Below are positions 1-9,200 of a stretch of 21,325 nucleotides of DNA, piece by piece. Under the pieces are notes generated by a model that had not been told where the DNA came from, ran no database searches, and worked only from the letters and a program-made list of their open reading frames with translations. This stretch comes from an uncultured Lachnospiraceae bacterium (GTDB lineage Bacteria > Bacillota > Clostridia > Lachnospirales > Lachnospiraceae). A program made the translations under genes and the position numbers. The DNA lies in contig CAKZZH010000119.1 of assembly GCA_937885345.1 (NCBI GenBank), forward strand, positions 1 to 21,325. Reading direction: 5' to 3'. Every line of letters starts with the position of its first letter. Within the stretch, counting starts at the first letter, position 1.

Positions 1-77
1 AGATTGGATGCTTTTTCTATTTCTAAAATCCCTACAAAAACTTTACCCTACGCTTGGATTTTCTTGATCCGAAAATT

Positions 78-106
78 TTGACAGTAGGTGGGAATTATTG
101 TATTAT
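78..106 (+). promoter_or_regulatory. Sigma-A-type promoter of murI
   Basis: TTGACA at 78-83 and TATTAT at 101-106 are separated by 17 bp, close to consensus. Transcription would begin near 113, leaving a leader of about 65 nt before the ATG at 178. This placement argues against the upstream GTG at 88 as the murI start, because that codon lies inside the promoter spacer. Positions 1-77 hold no gene that I can recognise. Confidence 0.7.
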
Positions 107-177
107 GTAGTATGTATTATGTATCATGTATTTATGAAAATAATTATGACATCAATGCAATATTCAGAGGTAGTGAA

Positions 178-969
178 ATGGTCACCGAGAGCAGTCCGAT
201 AGGAGTGTTTGACTCAGGCATGGGCGGGATCACCGTTCTCAAACAACTTGTAAATCTCATGCCCAATGAAAAATATATATTTTATGGGGACTCTGCAAAT
301 GCGCCGTATGGAAAAAAATCTTCCGACACCGTTCGCAAGTTGACTATGTCTACAGCCGCCAAGCTCTATGAAATGGGCTGTAAGTGCCTTGTTGTAGCCT
401 GCAATACCGCGACCAGCGTTGCTATAAATGTCCTGAGGGATACTTACAGGGATATTCCGGTTATCGGGATCGAACCCGCACTCAAACCCGCCGTACTCGC
501 TAACGAAGGAGGACATATTCTGGTTCTCGCAACCAATACCACACTTCATGAGGAGAAATTCAATACTCTTATGAATCGCTACGAGAGCAAAGCGAGGATA
601 TCGACTCTCGCAGCTCCCGGAATCGTTGAATTCGTGGAAAACGGTATTACATGCGGCACACAGCTTGAAGAATATATTGCGGATATTTTATCACCGTACC
701 AAGAAGACGTTCCGAATGCGATCGTACTCGGTTGCACGCATTTCCCGTTTGTTGCGGATACGATCAAGAAAGTGATCGGCAATCAGGTCACACTGTATGA
801 CGGCGGAAAAGGAACTGCAGCAAGTACACATAACAAGCTTGACGAATACCTTCTGAGCAGCAGGGAACCATCTGCCGGTGATACTGAAATAACCTTTTGT
901 AACAGCGATCCTGATCCCGCCAAAACGCTTCTTATGAAGCAGTTCTTTGATTCCTATGTGTGCCCATAG
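178..969 (+). CDS. murI: Glutamate racemase
   Basis: Converts L-glutamate to D-glutamate for peptidoglycan stem peptides, in the cytoplasm and without a cofactor. The chosen ATG at 178 follows AGAGG at 166-170 and gives 263 residues, normal for the family. The reading frame stays open upstream to a GTG at 88, but that extension (hydrophobic, Tyr/Cys rich) overlaps the promoter and is rejected. Seen in the protein: the N-terminal GVFDSGMGG motif with the catalytic-site Asp at about residue 12, the first catalytic Cys in ACNTAT (about C75), and the second catalytic Cys in LGCTHFPF (about C186). These are the two acid/base cysteines of the Asp/Glu racemase family. A small membrane protein follows about 80 nt downstream and may be co-transcribed. 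Identity is secure; only the exact start could be argued. Confidence 0.95.
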   Translation: MVTESSPIGVFDSGMGGITVLKQLVNLMPNEKYIFYGDSANAPYGKKSSDTVRKLTMSTAAKLYEMGCKCLVVACNTATSVAINVLRDTYRDIPVIGIEPALKPAVLANEGGHILVLATNTTLHEEKFNTLMNRYESKARISTLAAPGIVEFVENGITCGTQLEEYIADILSPYQEDVPNAIVLGCTHFPFVADTIKKVIGNQVTLYDGGKGTAASTHNKLDEYLLSSREPSAGDTEITFCNSDPDPAKTLLMKQFFDSYVCP

Positions 970-1049
970 GGCATAAAATGTTGCGGCTGCGCACGGATCA
1001 AGCTGCGCACCTGATCGGTCCGCTCACCGGATCTCGGCAGGAGGTATAT

Positions 1050-1325
1050 ATGGAAATAACAATAATCATTCTTGTGGGATTTCTTATAATCGCGCAAATC
1101 ATACTGGCGATCCACCAAATACGCAAGCACGCCTATGACGGCCCTATTTTACTGGGTATAAGCATCGGCATTGCCGTGATTTGGACTCCTCTGTCGGTAT
1201 TCAAGCTTCTATATCCCAAGAATATTCCGGTATATATCGCATGGCTTGTAATCGCCATACTTTATATGGCATTTACAATCTGGTACACCAATATGCTTTC
1301 CAAATCTTTCAAGGATAATAATTAA
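1050..1325 (+). CDS. Small three-helix membrane protein, function unknown
   Basis: A 91-residue protein starting at ATG 1050, with an excellent ribosome binding site AGGAGG at 1039-1044. The frame is open back to 960, overlapping the murI end, but the binding site fixes the shorter start. The sequence is almost entirely membrane: a first helix at about residues 3-22, a second at about 31-50, a third at about 60-80, and a short polar tail KSFKDNN. There are no catalytic-looking residues or cysteines. It sits 80 nt after murI on the same strand and just before a strong terminator, so it probably shares the murI transcript. I do not recognise the family. A role in the cell envelope is suggested only by its location. 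Confidence 0.75.
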   Translation: MEITIIILVGFLIIAQIILAIHQIRKHAYDGPILLGISIGIAVIWTPLSVFKLLYPKNIPVYIAWLVIAILYMAFTIWYTNMLSKSFKDNN

Positions 1326-1351
1326 AAGGAGTGCTGTTGCACTCCTTTTAA
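1322..1351. terminator. Symmetric terminator between murI unit and ilvBN
   Basis: A perfect 13-bp inverted repeat (arms 1322-1334 and 1339-1351) with loop TGTT. The arms end in AAAA/TTTT, so both strands read a stem followed by a U-rich end. It overlaps the stop codon of the small membrane protein (TAA 1323-1325) and lies 58 bp beyond the ilvN stop, so it can serve both converging transcripts. Confidence 0.85.
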
Positions 1352-1408
1352 TATATTCAGCGTATCACAACCGAAATCATCTGCCCATACAGTCATCCGA
1401 CATGCCAA

Positions 1409-1918
1409 TTATCTGTCGGAATAACTTACAGCCTCGATCGCTACGGTGCCTCCTCTTACGACTTCAAGCCTGTATCCGAAGATATCGGACAGAAGTTTAA
1501 GGAATTTCTTGTTCTTCTCCTCCGACTGAACACATTGGAAAAGGATCGTATTCTTGTTATAATCCTCAATCGTCACACCGTATACCTGCGCAACCCTGAA
1601 GGCCTCCGCCTTGTCCTTTTCGGTGCAGCTGTTGACCTTAACGAACATCAGCTCCTTCATATGGATCGGAATATCGGTAAAATCAAGCACCTTAATGACC
1701 TCGACACTTCTGTTGAGTTGCTTCTTGATCTGCTCAAATGTCTTATTATCACTGATAACGGCGATCGTCATTCGTGATACGGTCGGATCTTCTGTCACTC
1801 CTACGGAAAGGCTGTCGATATTGTATGATTTGCCGGAGAACAAACCCGATACTCTTGCAAGAACACCGATTTCATTCTCAACATATATGGATATCCATCT
1901 TTTCTTAGTTTCTTCCAT
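1409..1918 (-). CDS. ilvN: Acetolactate synthase small (regulatory) subunit
   Basis: Regulatory partner of IlvB. It stabilises and activates the catalytic subunit and carries feedback inhibition by branched-chain amino acids, usually valine. The 169-residue length is typical of the single-repeat bacterial form (also called IlvH). An ACT domain fills about residues 8-80: WISIYVENEIGVLARVSGLF followed by NIDSLSV, the Gly-containing ligand-binding turn. The C-terminal half (about 85-160) matches the ALS small-subunit C-terminal domain, with an EVVRGGTVAIE ending. The ATG at 1918 follows GGAGG (1926-1930). The gene lies 36 nt behind ilvB on the same strand, a standard ilvBN operon order. No other branched-chain pathway gene is in the window. 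Confidence 0.95.
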   Translation of the reverse strand: MEETKKRWISIYVENEIGVLARVSGLFSGKSYNIDSLSVGVTEDPTVSRMTIAVISDNKTFEQIKKQLNRSVEVIKVLDFTDIPIHMKELMFVKVNSCTEKDKAEAFRVAQVYGVTIEDYNKNTILFQCVQSEEKNKKFLKLLSDIFGYRLEVVRGGTVAIEAVSYSDR

Positions 1919-1954
1919 GTCTTACCTCCAATTAATCACCCGGAAAACATACCG

Positions 1955-3640
1955 CTATTTGAGCAGCATATCCGTAAGTGCCTTACCGCCGGGAACCATA
2001 GGATATACATCGTATTTACTGTCAATGCAGAACTCGATAACGGTCGGTCCCTTCTTATTGGCCTTGGCCTTCTTAAAGGCGGCCGCAATCTCGCTCTCAT
2101 CCGTTACACGGATTCCGAGTGCGTCATAACTCTCGGCAAGCTTTACAAAATCCGGAATATAACTCTGCTTCTCGCCTCTGCCGAGGTAAGTAGCGGAATA
2201 TCTTCCCTTGTAGAACATATCCTGCATCTGCCTTACATTACCGAGATAAGTATTGTTAAGAATACAGAAAATAACGGGTGTCTTATATACTACGGCAGTT
2301 GCAAGCTCCTGAATATTCATCTGTGCGCCGCCGTCACCGGCGATACAGATAACAGGCTTGCCGGGATTACCTATGCTTGAACCGATCGCTGCGGGAAGTC
2401 CGTAGCCCATCGTTCCGAGTCCTCCTGAAGTAAGAAGTTTTCTCTTGCCGTCCATCTCAAGATACTGCGTCGTCCAAAGCTGATTCTGTCCGACATCCGT
2501 AACAACATCGGCATGAGGAAATGCCTTGTTGATCTCGCCGATAATCTTCTCGGGAGTCATACCTTTATAATCCTTCATGGAAATGGTATTTTCGGCCTTC
2601 CACTTATCTATCTCTTTGAGCCACTCCTCCGTCTTACAACGGGCAGTATGCTGATTCATCTCGTCAAGCGCCTTTTTGGCATCCGCAACGATAGGTATAT
2701 TGACCACGATATTTCTCGAAATCGCAGCGGTATCAATATCGATATGTATGATCTTGGCCTTGGGCGCAAAAGTCTCAATGGTGCCCGTTATACGATCCGA
2801 GAAACGCACGCCGATCGCAAGAAGCACATCACATTCGCTTACAGCCGTATTGGAAGCATAATTACCGTACATTCCGATATTTCCGATGTATAAAGGATCA
2901 TTCGTAGGAACACATCCTTTACCGAGTATAGTGGTCATAACAGGAATATTCATTGCCTTGGCAAATCGCGTAAGATCCTCACCTGCACCTGCGATCTTAA
3001 CACCGCCGCCGGCAAGAATAACCGGTCTCTTGGCATTCTTAAGAGTTGTCATAGCCTTCTTAAGCTGACCTACATGTACGCTCGTAGGCGGCTTATAACC
3101 ACGAATTGCAATCTCTTCCGGATAATCGTCGGGACCCATCGCCCTCTGAATATCCATAGGAAGGTCGACAACAACAGGACCCGGCTTACCGGTCCTTGCA
3201 ACATAAAATGCTTTCTTGATAACGGTTGCAAGATCCTTACGATCTCTTACAGTAACCGCATATTTGCATATATTACGCGTAATGCCGACAATATCTATCT
3301 CCTGGAACGCATCATTACCGATAAGATCCCTGGGAACCTGTCCGGTAAAACATACCATCGGCACACAGTCATAATTGGCTGTAGCAATACCGGTTACAAG
3401 ATTGGTCGCACCCGGACCGCTCGTAACAAGGCAAACGCCTACTTTACCGGTGGTTCTGGCATAACCGTCTGCGGCATGGGCAAGTCCCTGCTCGTGCCTG
3501 GGCAGGATCATGTCTATATCCTTGGCATCATACAATGAGTCGAACAGATCGATCGCCATTCCGCCGGGATAGCAAAAAACCTTATCTACGCCTTCACTTC
3601 GCAAAGCCTTAACAAAAAGCTCAGTTCCTTTGATCTCCAC
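1955..3640 (-). CDS. ilvB: Acetolactate synthase large (catalytic) subunit
   Basis: ThDP- and FAD-dependent enzyme that condenses two pyruvates to acetolactate (valine, leucine) or pyruvate with 2-ketobutyrate to acetohydroxybutyrate (isoleucine). The frame is open to a GTG at 3655, but the GTG at 3640 is preferred: GTGAGG lies 9 nt upstream, and the product then begins MEIKGTELFVKALRSEG as in the family. This gives 561 residues. Seen: FCYPGG and RHEQGLAHAADGYAR with the ThDP-activating Glu near residue 50, a central FAD domain, and the C-terminal ThDP motif GDGGAQMNIQELA through to LNN. Only 76 nt separate it from glgP. That gap holds the glgP terminator and a TATAAT-like -10 (3670-3675, minus) without a convincing -35. 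There is no room for a T-box or leader-peptide attenuator. Confidence 0.96.
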   Translation of the reverse strand: MEIKGTELFVKALRSEGVDKVFCYPGGMAIDLFDSLYDAKDIDMILPRHEQGLAHAADGYARTTGKVGVCLVTSGPGATNLVTGIATANYDCVPMVCFTGQVPRDLIGNDAFQEIDIVGITRNICKYAVTVRDRKDLATVIKKAFYVARTGKPGPVVVDLPMDIQRAMGPDDYPEEIAIRGYKPPTSVHVGQLKKAMTTLKNAKRPVILAGGGVKIAGAGEDLTRFAKAMNIPVMTTILGKGCVPTNDPLYIGNIGMYGNYASNTAVSECDVLLAIGVRFSDRITGTIETFAPKAKIIHIDIDTAAISRNIVVNIPIVADAKKALDEMNQHTARCKTEEWLKEIDKWKAENTISMKDYKGMTPEKIIGEINKAFPHADVVTDVGQNQLWTTQYLEMDGKRKLLTSGGLGTMGYGLPAAIGSSIGNPGKPVICIAGDGGAQMNIQELATAVVYKTPVIFCILNNTYLGNVRQMQDMFYKGRYSATYLGRGEKQSYIPDFVKLAESYDALGIRVTDESEIAAAFKKAKANKKGPTVIEFCIDSKYDVYPMVPGGKALTDMLLK

Positions 3641-3678
3641 TTTGCAATACCTCACAATTATTAATCTTGATTATATAT

Positions 3679-3706
3679 TCCCCCGAACCCAAACGGATTC
3701 GGGGGA
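3679..3706 (-). terminator. Terminator-like hairpin after glgP
   Basis: Arms 3679-3690 and 3695-3706 form a 12-bp stem on the minus strand with one G-U pair and a core of five G-C pairs. It begins 11 nt after the glgP stop. The following bases (AATATATAAT) are U-poor, so termination may be incomplete and some ilvBN transcription could be read-through from glgP. Confidence 0.6.
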
Positions 3707-3716
3707 TGCAATTACT

Positions 3717-6173
3717 TTAGTTAGGGAGCTCGACCTTGATCTTTTCAAGGTGCCATATATCATCAACATATTCCTGAATGGTTCTGTCAGATGAGAATTT
3801 ACCGACGCAGGCAACATTGAGCATTGCACTCTTTGCCCATCCTTCGGCATCCTTATATTTGGCCTCAATCTTCTCCTGTGCATCCGCATAGGATCTGAAA
3901 TCCTTAAGTATAAAATATACATCAGGCCTCTTGTCATAGAGAAGCGAGTTGTAAATCTCCCTGAAAAGCTCGGGATCCTCGGGTGAGTAGAATCCGTTGA
4001 TAAGCTGCATAAGCACCTGTCTTACAGCCTGATCGTCATTGAAAATATCCTGAGGATTATATCCACCGTTGTTCTCATAATTAATTACTTCATCCGATGT
4101 AAGACCGAAGATTACGGCATTGTCTTCACCGACCTCTTTGACGATCTCCACATTCGCACCGTCCAGAGTTCCGAGTGTAAGTGCACCGTTAAGCATAAAC
4201 TTCATGTTACCGGTTCCGGAAGCCTCCTTGGAAGCCGTTGAGATCTGCTCCGACACATCAGCCGCAGCAAAAATAATCTCTGCGTTGGACACTCTGTAGT
4301 TCTCTATAAATACGACCTTGATCTTGTTGTTTATCGTTCTGTCGTTATTGATAACCTTGGCAACATTATTGATAAGCTTGATGGTAAGCTTTGCTCTTCT
4401 GTAACCTGCCGCAGCCTTGGCACCGAAGATAAAGGTTCTCGGTGTAAAATCCATTTCCGGATTAGCCTTGATCTTGTTATAGAGATACATAACATGAAGT
4501 ATATTGAGAAGCTGTCTCTTATATTCATGAAGTCTCTTAACCTGCACATCAAAGATGCTTCTGGGATCTACATCAATTCCGTTGTGCTCCTTGATATACT
4601 CGGCAAGTCTTACCTTGTTGCGGTATTTGATCTGCATAAATTCCTGACGGCTGAGTTCATCGTCTGCATAGACCTTGAGTTTGCTCATCTGGGAAAGATC
4701 CGTTATCCACTCATCTCCGATCTTCTTGGTCACCCAGTCTGCAAGGAGAGGGTTGCCGTGAAGAAGGAATCTTCTCTGTGTGATACCGTTGGTCTTGTTA
4801 TTGAATTTGTCGGGGAACATCTCGTAGAAGTCCCTAAGCTCCTGCTTCTTAAGGATCTCGGTATGAAGTGCGGCAACACCGTTAACCGAGAAACCTGCAA
4901 CGATCGCAAGGTTGGCCATTCTGACCTGTCCGTCATAGATGATTGCCATCTTGGCTATTTTACCGGAATCACCGGGATATGCTCTCTTAACCTCTTCGCA
5001 GAAACGTCTGTTGATCTCTTCGACGATCTGATAGATTCTCGGAAGAAGACGTGAGAAAAGCTCAATGGGCCATTTCTCAAGAGCCTCTGCCATAATGGTG
5101 TGGTTGGTATAAGCAACAGTCTTACCTGTAACTTCCCACGCCTCATCCCATGTAAGGCCTTCCTTATCCATAAGGATTCTCATAAGCTCCGCGACTGTAA
5201 CGGTAGGATGGGTGTCGTTAAGCTGGAATACGACCTTCTCATAAAGCTTTCTGATATCGTCGTTCATTTCCTTGTATTTGGTGATCGCTCTCTGAACACT
5301 CGCAGATACGAAGAAATACTGCTGCTTAAGTCTGAGCTCCTTTCCTGCATAATGATCGTCTGCAGGGTAAAGTACCTCACAAATTGTCTTGGCAAGATTC
5401 TCCTGCTCAACCGCCTTCTGATAATCTCCCTTGTCAAATGAATTAAGGTTGAACTGACTGATAGGCTCTGCATCCCAGATTCTTAAAGTATTGACCATAT
5501 TGTTGCCATAACCGACAACAGGAAGATCGTAAGGAACCGCACGGACACTCTGACAGTCCTCCTGAACAAAATGCTCGCGGTTGTTCTCATCGATATATGT
5601 TCTTATATAGCCGCCGAATTTAACTTCGACAGCATATTCGGATCTCTTGATCTCGAAAGGGTTGCCCTCTCTAAGCCAGTCATCGGGTTCTTCCTTCTGA
5701 TATCCATTCTCAATCTTCTGCGCAAACATTCCGTATCTGTAACGGATTCCGCATCCATATGCCGGATAACCAAGTGTTGAAAGTGAATCGAGGAAACATG
5801 CCGCAAGACGTCCGAGACCGCCGTTACCAAGCGCTGCATCCGGCTCCTCATCTTCAATCGCATTGATATCAAAGCCAAGTTCCTCAAGCGCCTCCGCTAC
5901 CTGCTTATAACATGTGAGATTGATCATGCTGTTTCCGAGCGCTCTTCCCATGAGAAATTCCATTGACATATAGTAAACGACCTTGGCATTGGTCCTTTCT
6001 ATTTCCTTATGTGACGCTATCCATCTGTCAATGATATAATCCTTGATCGCATAGGAAACAGCTTGAAATACCTGCTGCTTGCTTGCTTCGTCAATGGTTC
6101 TCCTATAGAGGTTCTTAACATGATCCTTAACTCTTGTCTTAAACTCCTCTTTGTTGAATTCCATTTTCTCCAT
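3717..6173 (-). CDS. glgP: Glycogen/starch/maltodextrin phosphorylase
   Basis: PLP-dependent GT35 enzyme that releases glucose-1-phosphate from alpha-1,4-glucans with inorganic phosphate, in the cytoplasm. The 818 residues are the usual length of the classic phosphorylase family. Seen: the N-terminal region ALGNGGLGRLAACFLDSLS and YGIRYRYGMF-type active-site segments at about 115-150, a central QLNDTHPTV motif, RVSNAEIIFAAADVSEQIS, and the PLP-lysine motif EASGTGNMKFMLNGAL with the cofactor Lys at about K658. The ATG at 6173 has AAGGAGG 7 nt upstream, fixing the start. It stands alone between ileS and ilvBN. No glgC, glgA, glgB or glgX is nearby, so whether it acts on glycogen or maltodextrin cannot be told from context. 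No clear promoter is visible in the 72-nt gap upstream. Confidence 0.96.
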   Translation of the reverse strand: MEKMEFNKEEFKTRVKDHVKNLYRRTIDEASKQQVFQAVSYAIKDYIIDRWIASHKEIERTNAKVVYYMSMEFLMGRALGNSMINLTCYKQVAEALEELGFDINAIEDEEPDAALGNGGLGRLAACFLDSLSTLGYPAYGCGIRYRYGMFAQKIENGYQKEEPDDWLREGNPFEIKRSEYAVEVKFGGYIRTYIDENNREHFVQEDCQSVRAVPYDLPVVGYGNNMVNTLRIWDAEPISQFNLNSFDKGDYQKAVEQENLAKTICEVLYPADDHYAGKELRLKQQYFFVSASVQRAITKYKEMNDDIRKLYEKVVFQLNDTHPTVTVAELMRILMDKEGLTWDEAWEVTGKTVAYTNHTIMAEALEKWPIELFSRLLPRIYQIVEEINRRFCEEVKRAYPGDSGKIAKMAIIYDGQVRMANLAIVAGFSVNGVAALHTEILKKQELRDFYEMFPDKFNNKTNGITQRRFLLHGNPLLADWVTKKIGDEWITDLSQMSKLKVYADDELSRQEFMQIKYRNKVRLAEYIKEHNGIDVDPRSIFDVQVKRLHEYKRQLLNILHVMYLYNKIKANPEMDFTPRTFIFGAKAAAGYRRAKLTIKLINNVAKVINNDRTINNKIKVVFIENYRVSNAEIIFAAADVSEQISTASKEASGTGNMKFMLNGALTLGTLDGANVEIVKEVGEDNAVIFGLTSDEVINYENNGGYNPQDIFNDDQAVRQVLMQLINGFYSPEDPELFREIYNSLLYDKRPDVYFILKDFRSYADAQEKIEAKYKDAEGWAKSAMLNVACVGKFSSDRTIQEYVDDIWHLEKIKVELPN

Positions 6174-6188
6174 CTGGTTCCCTCCTTA

Positions 6189-6234
6189 AAATGGTGTTCA
6201 AAGAAATACCACGCACCGCCGCGCGCGGCGGTGC
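6189..6234 (-). terminator. GC-rich palindrome and second hairpin between ileS and glgP
   Basis: Positions 6213-6234 are a perfect 22-nt palindrome made only of G and C apart from one A-T pair near each end, 11 nt after the ileS stop. On the minus strand it is followed by GTGGTATTTCTTTG, a modest U-rich stretch. A second weaker stem (TGGTATT with AACACCA, one mismatch, at about 6190-6209) is followed by TTTT directly before the glgP ribosome binding site. The first is best read as the ileS terminator. The second could be a leaky terminator or a leader hairpin for glgP. Confidence 0.55.
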
Positions 6235-6245
6235 ATGCTTAAGTA

Positions 6246-9200
6246 TTAATTTTTCTTAACTCCTATAATAACATCCTCGCCGTTAATATTCCACTCTTTT
6301 GTGTATCCTTCGGCGCTTCCGGTAACAATATCCGTAGCAAGAACATCGCCTTTGACAGAATCTGCATTTCCGGTAATGAGCTCGATGATCTTGTCATTGT
6401 CCTTAACATAGACGGTGATCTTATCCATTACCTCAAAACCGGCCTCCTTACGCATGGTCTGGATTTTACTGATGATCTCACGGATAAAGCCTTCTTCGAT
6501 AAGCTCGGGAGTAAGGTTGGTATCCAGTACGACCGTTACTTTACCGTCGGTATCCGACTCAAATCCCTCGGTCTGTGCGATATCGATAAGAAGATCTTCT
6601 TTGGTAAGCACTACCTTTTCGCCGTCATAATCAAAGGATATCTCACCCTTCTCATTAAGCTCATCCATAGCGGCATTACCTTCGATATTTGCAAGGGACT
6701 CCTTGATCTTGCCGAGAAGTTTTCCGTACTTGGGTCCGACAGTCTTAAGCTGGGGTTTAAAGCTGTATGAGCTGTATGCTCTTACATCATCGGTAAATTC
6801 AACGCTCTTAACATTAAGCTCATCCTCGATGATCTCAACATAGAACTCGGAAAGCACAGTCTCTGCCTTGACATACATTTTACCGATGGGCTGTCTGTTC
6901 TTGATATTAGCTGCATTACGGCATGCACGTCCGATAACAACGATCTTAAGGACGGCATCCATGTTGGTCTCAAGTTCTTTATCGATAAGCGCTTCATCAT
7001 ATGTGGGAAAATCGCACAGATGGATTGACTCGGGAGCCGACTCATCGATGCTCTTAACAAGGTTCAGATAAATCTCTTCCGTAAGGAACGGGATCATCGG
7101 CGCTGCAGCCTTACAAAGTGTTACAAGACAGGTGTAAAGCGTTTCATAAGCATTGATCTTATCCTGCTCCATTCCCTTTGCCCAGAAACGTTCACGGCTT
7201 CTTCTTACATACCAGTTGGACAGATCGTCAACGAATTCCTCAAGTACTCTCGTTGTCTCGGTAATCTTGTATGCGGCAAGATTCTCGTCAACGCGCTTAA
7301 CAAGTGAGTTCAACTTTGAAAGTATCCACTTATCCATAACCGCAAGCTTGTCGTACTCAAGGCTGTACTTGGTTGCATCGAAATTATCTATATTTGCATA
7401 GAGCACATAAAATGCATAAGTATTCCAGATCGTTCCGAGGAATTTTCTCTGGCCTTCGGTAACTGCGTCATCATGAAATTTGTTGGGAAGCCAGGGTGCG
7501 GAGTTGGAGTAGAAATACCATCTGATCGCGTCTGCTCCGTGCTTTGCAAGTGCATCGAAAGGATCAACCGCATTGCCCTTACTCTTACTCATTTTCTGGC
7601 CATCCTTATCCTGAACATGTCCGAGAACGATAACGTTCTTGTAAGGTGCCTTATTAAAGAGAAGCGTGCTCTCTGCAAGAAGCGAATAGAACCAGCCTCT
7701 GGTCTGGTCAACCGCCTCCGATATAAAATCAGCCGGGAACTGCTGCTCAAAAAGTTCTTTATTTTCAAAAGGATAGTGATGCTGCGCAAAAGGCATTGCT
7801 CCGGAATCGAACCAACAGTCGATAACCTCGGGAACCCTTCTCATAGTCTTACCGCACTTCGGGCATTTTACGGTAACGGCGTCAATATAAGGTCTGTGAA
7901 GCTCGATCTCATCTCCGGCAGGATTCTTCTCGGTAGAAGAGTCTCCACGGGATGTTACAGACTCAAGGTTATCACTCTTCTCCTTAAGTTCTGCGATACT
8001 GCCGATCGCATCCATATGTCCGCAGTCCTCACACTGCCAGATATTAAGAGGTGTGCCCCAATATCTGTTACGTGAGATGCCCCAGTCCTGAACATTCTCA
8101 AGCCATGCTCCGAAACGTCCCGTTCCGATGGTCTCGGGAATCCAGTTGATGGTCTTGTTATTGGCAACAAGATCGTCCTTAACAGCGGTCATCTTGATGA
8201 ACCAGGACTCTCTTGCATAATAGATAAGAGGAGTGTCACATCTCCAGCAGAAAGGATAATCATGCTCGAATTTGGGAGCGGAGAATAATTTACCCTGCTC
8301 ATCGAGGTCCTTAAGTACAAGGGGATCAGCATCCTTTACAAACTTGCCTGCGTAAGGGGTTTCAGCCGTCATATTACCTGCACCGTCAACAAACTGTACG
8401 AAAGGAAGATCGTAATTACGACCCACTCTGCTGTCGTCCTCACCGAATGCGGGAGCGATATGAACGATACCTGTACCGTCGCCCATGGTTACGTATCCGT
8501 CACAGGTTACGAAATGTGCCTTTTTGTGCTGCTTTTCGGCAGCTGCGCCGCTGCACTCGAAGAGAGGCTCATACTCTCTGTGCTCGAGATCACTGCCTTT
8601 ATAAGACTCAAGGATCTCATAAGCGGGCACGCCTTCTTCTCTCTCGATCTGTCCGAGAACTGTATCAAGAAGCGCCTTTGCCATGTAATATGTATATCCG
8701 TCCGCTGCCTTTACCTTGCAGTACTCCTCATCAGGGTTCACGCAAAGTGCAACGTTTGAAGGAAGTGTCCAGGGTGTGGTCGTCCATGCAAGGAAATATG
8801 CATCCTCACCCTTAACCTTAAATCTCGCGATTGCAGATCTCTCCTTGACATTCTTATAGCCCTGAGCAACCTCATGACTTGAAAGAGGAGTTCCGCATCT
8901 GGGACAATAAGGCACGATCTTAAAGCCCTTGTAAAGCAGGCCTTTATCCCAAATTTCTTTGAGCGCCCACCATTCGGACTCGATAAATGAATTATGATAT
9001 GTTACATAAGGATCGTCCATATCTGCCCAGAAACCAACGGTACGTGAGAAATCCTCCCACATTCCCTTATATTTCCAAACCGATTCCTTGCAGTATTTAA
9101 TAAATGGTTCGATACCGTACTTTTCAATCTGCTCCTTGCCTTCAAGGCCGAGCATCTTCTCAACCTCAAGTTCTACGGGCAGTCCGTGGGTATCCCATCC

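Noticed and set aside
100..136. TATTATG-type short repeats near the murI promoter
   Set aside because: A short AT-rich microrepeat without further copies; it overlaps the -10 and needs no special explanation.
88..177. N-terminal extension of murI from GTG 88
   Set aside because: The start codon lies inside the spacer of a near-consensus promoter, no ribosome binding site precedes it, and the extension is unlike glutamate racemases.
960..1049. Longer start of the small membrane protein, overlapping murI
   Set aside because: AGGAGG at 1039-1044 places initiation at 1050, and the extra residues are polar and arise from the repeat-rich gap.
4494..5054. 186-residue plus-strand frame inside glgP
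   Set aside because: Shadow frame opposite conserved phosphorylase sequence, with no binding site or recognisable motif.
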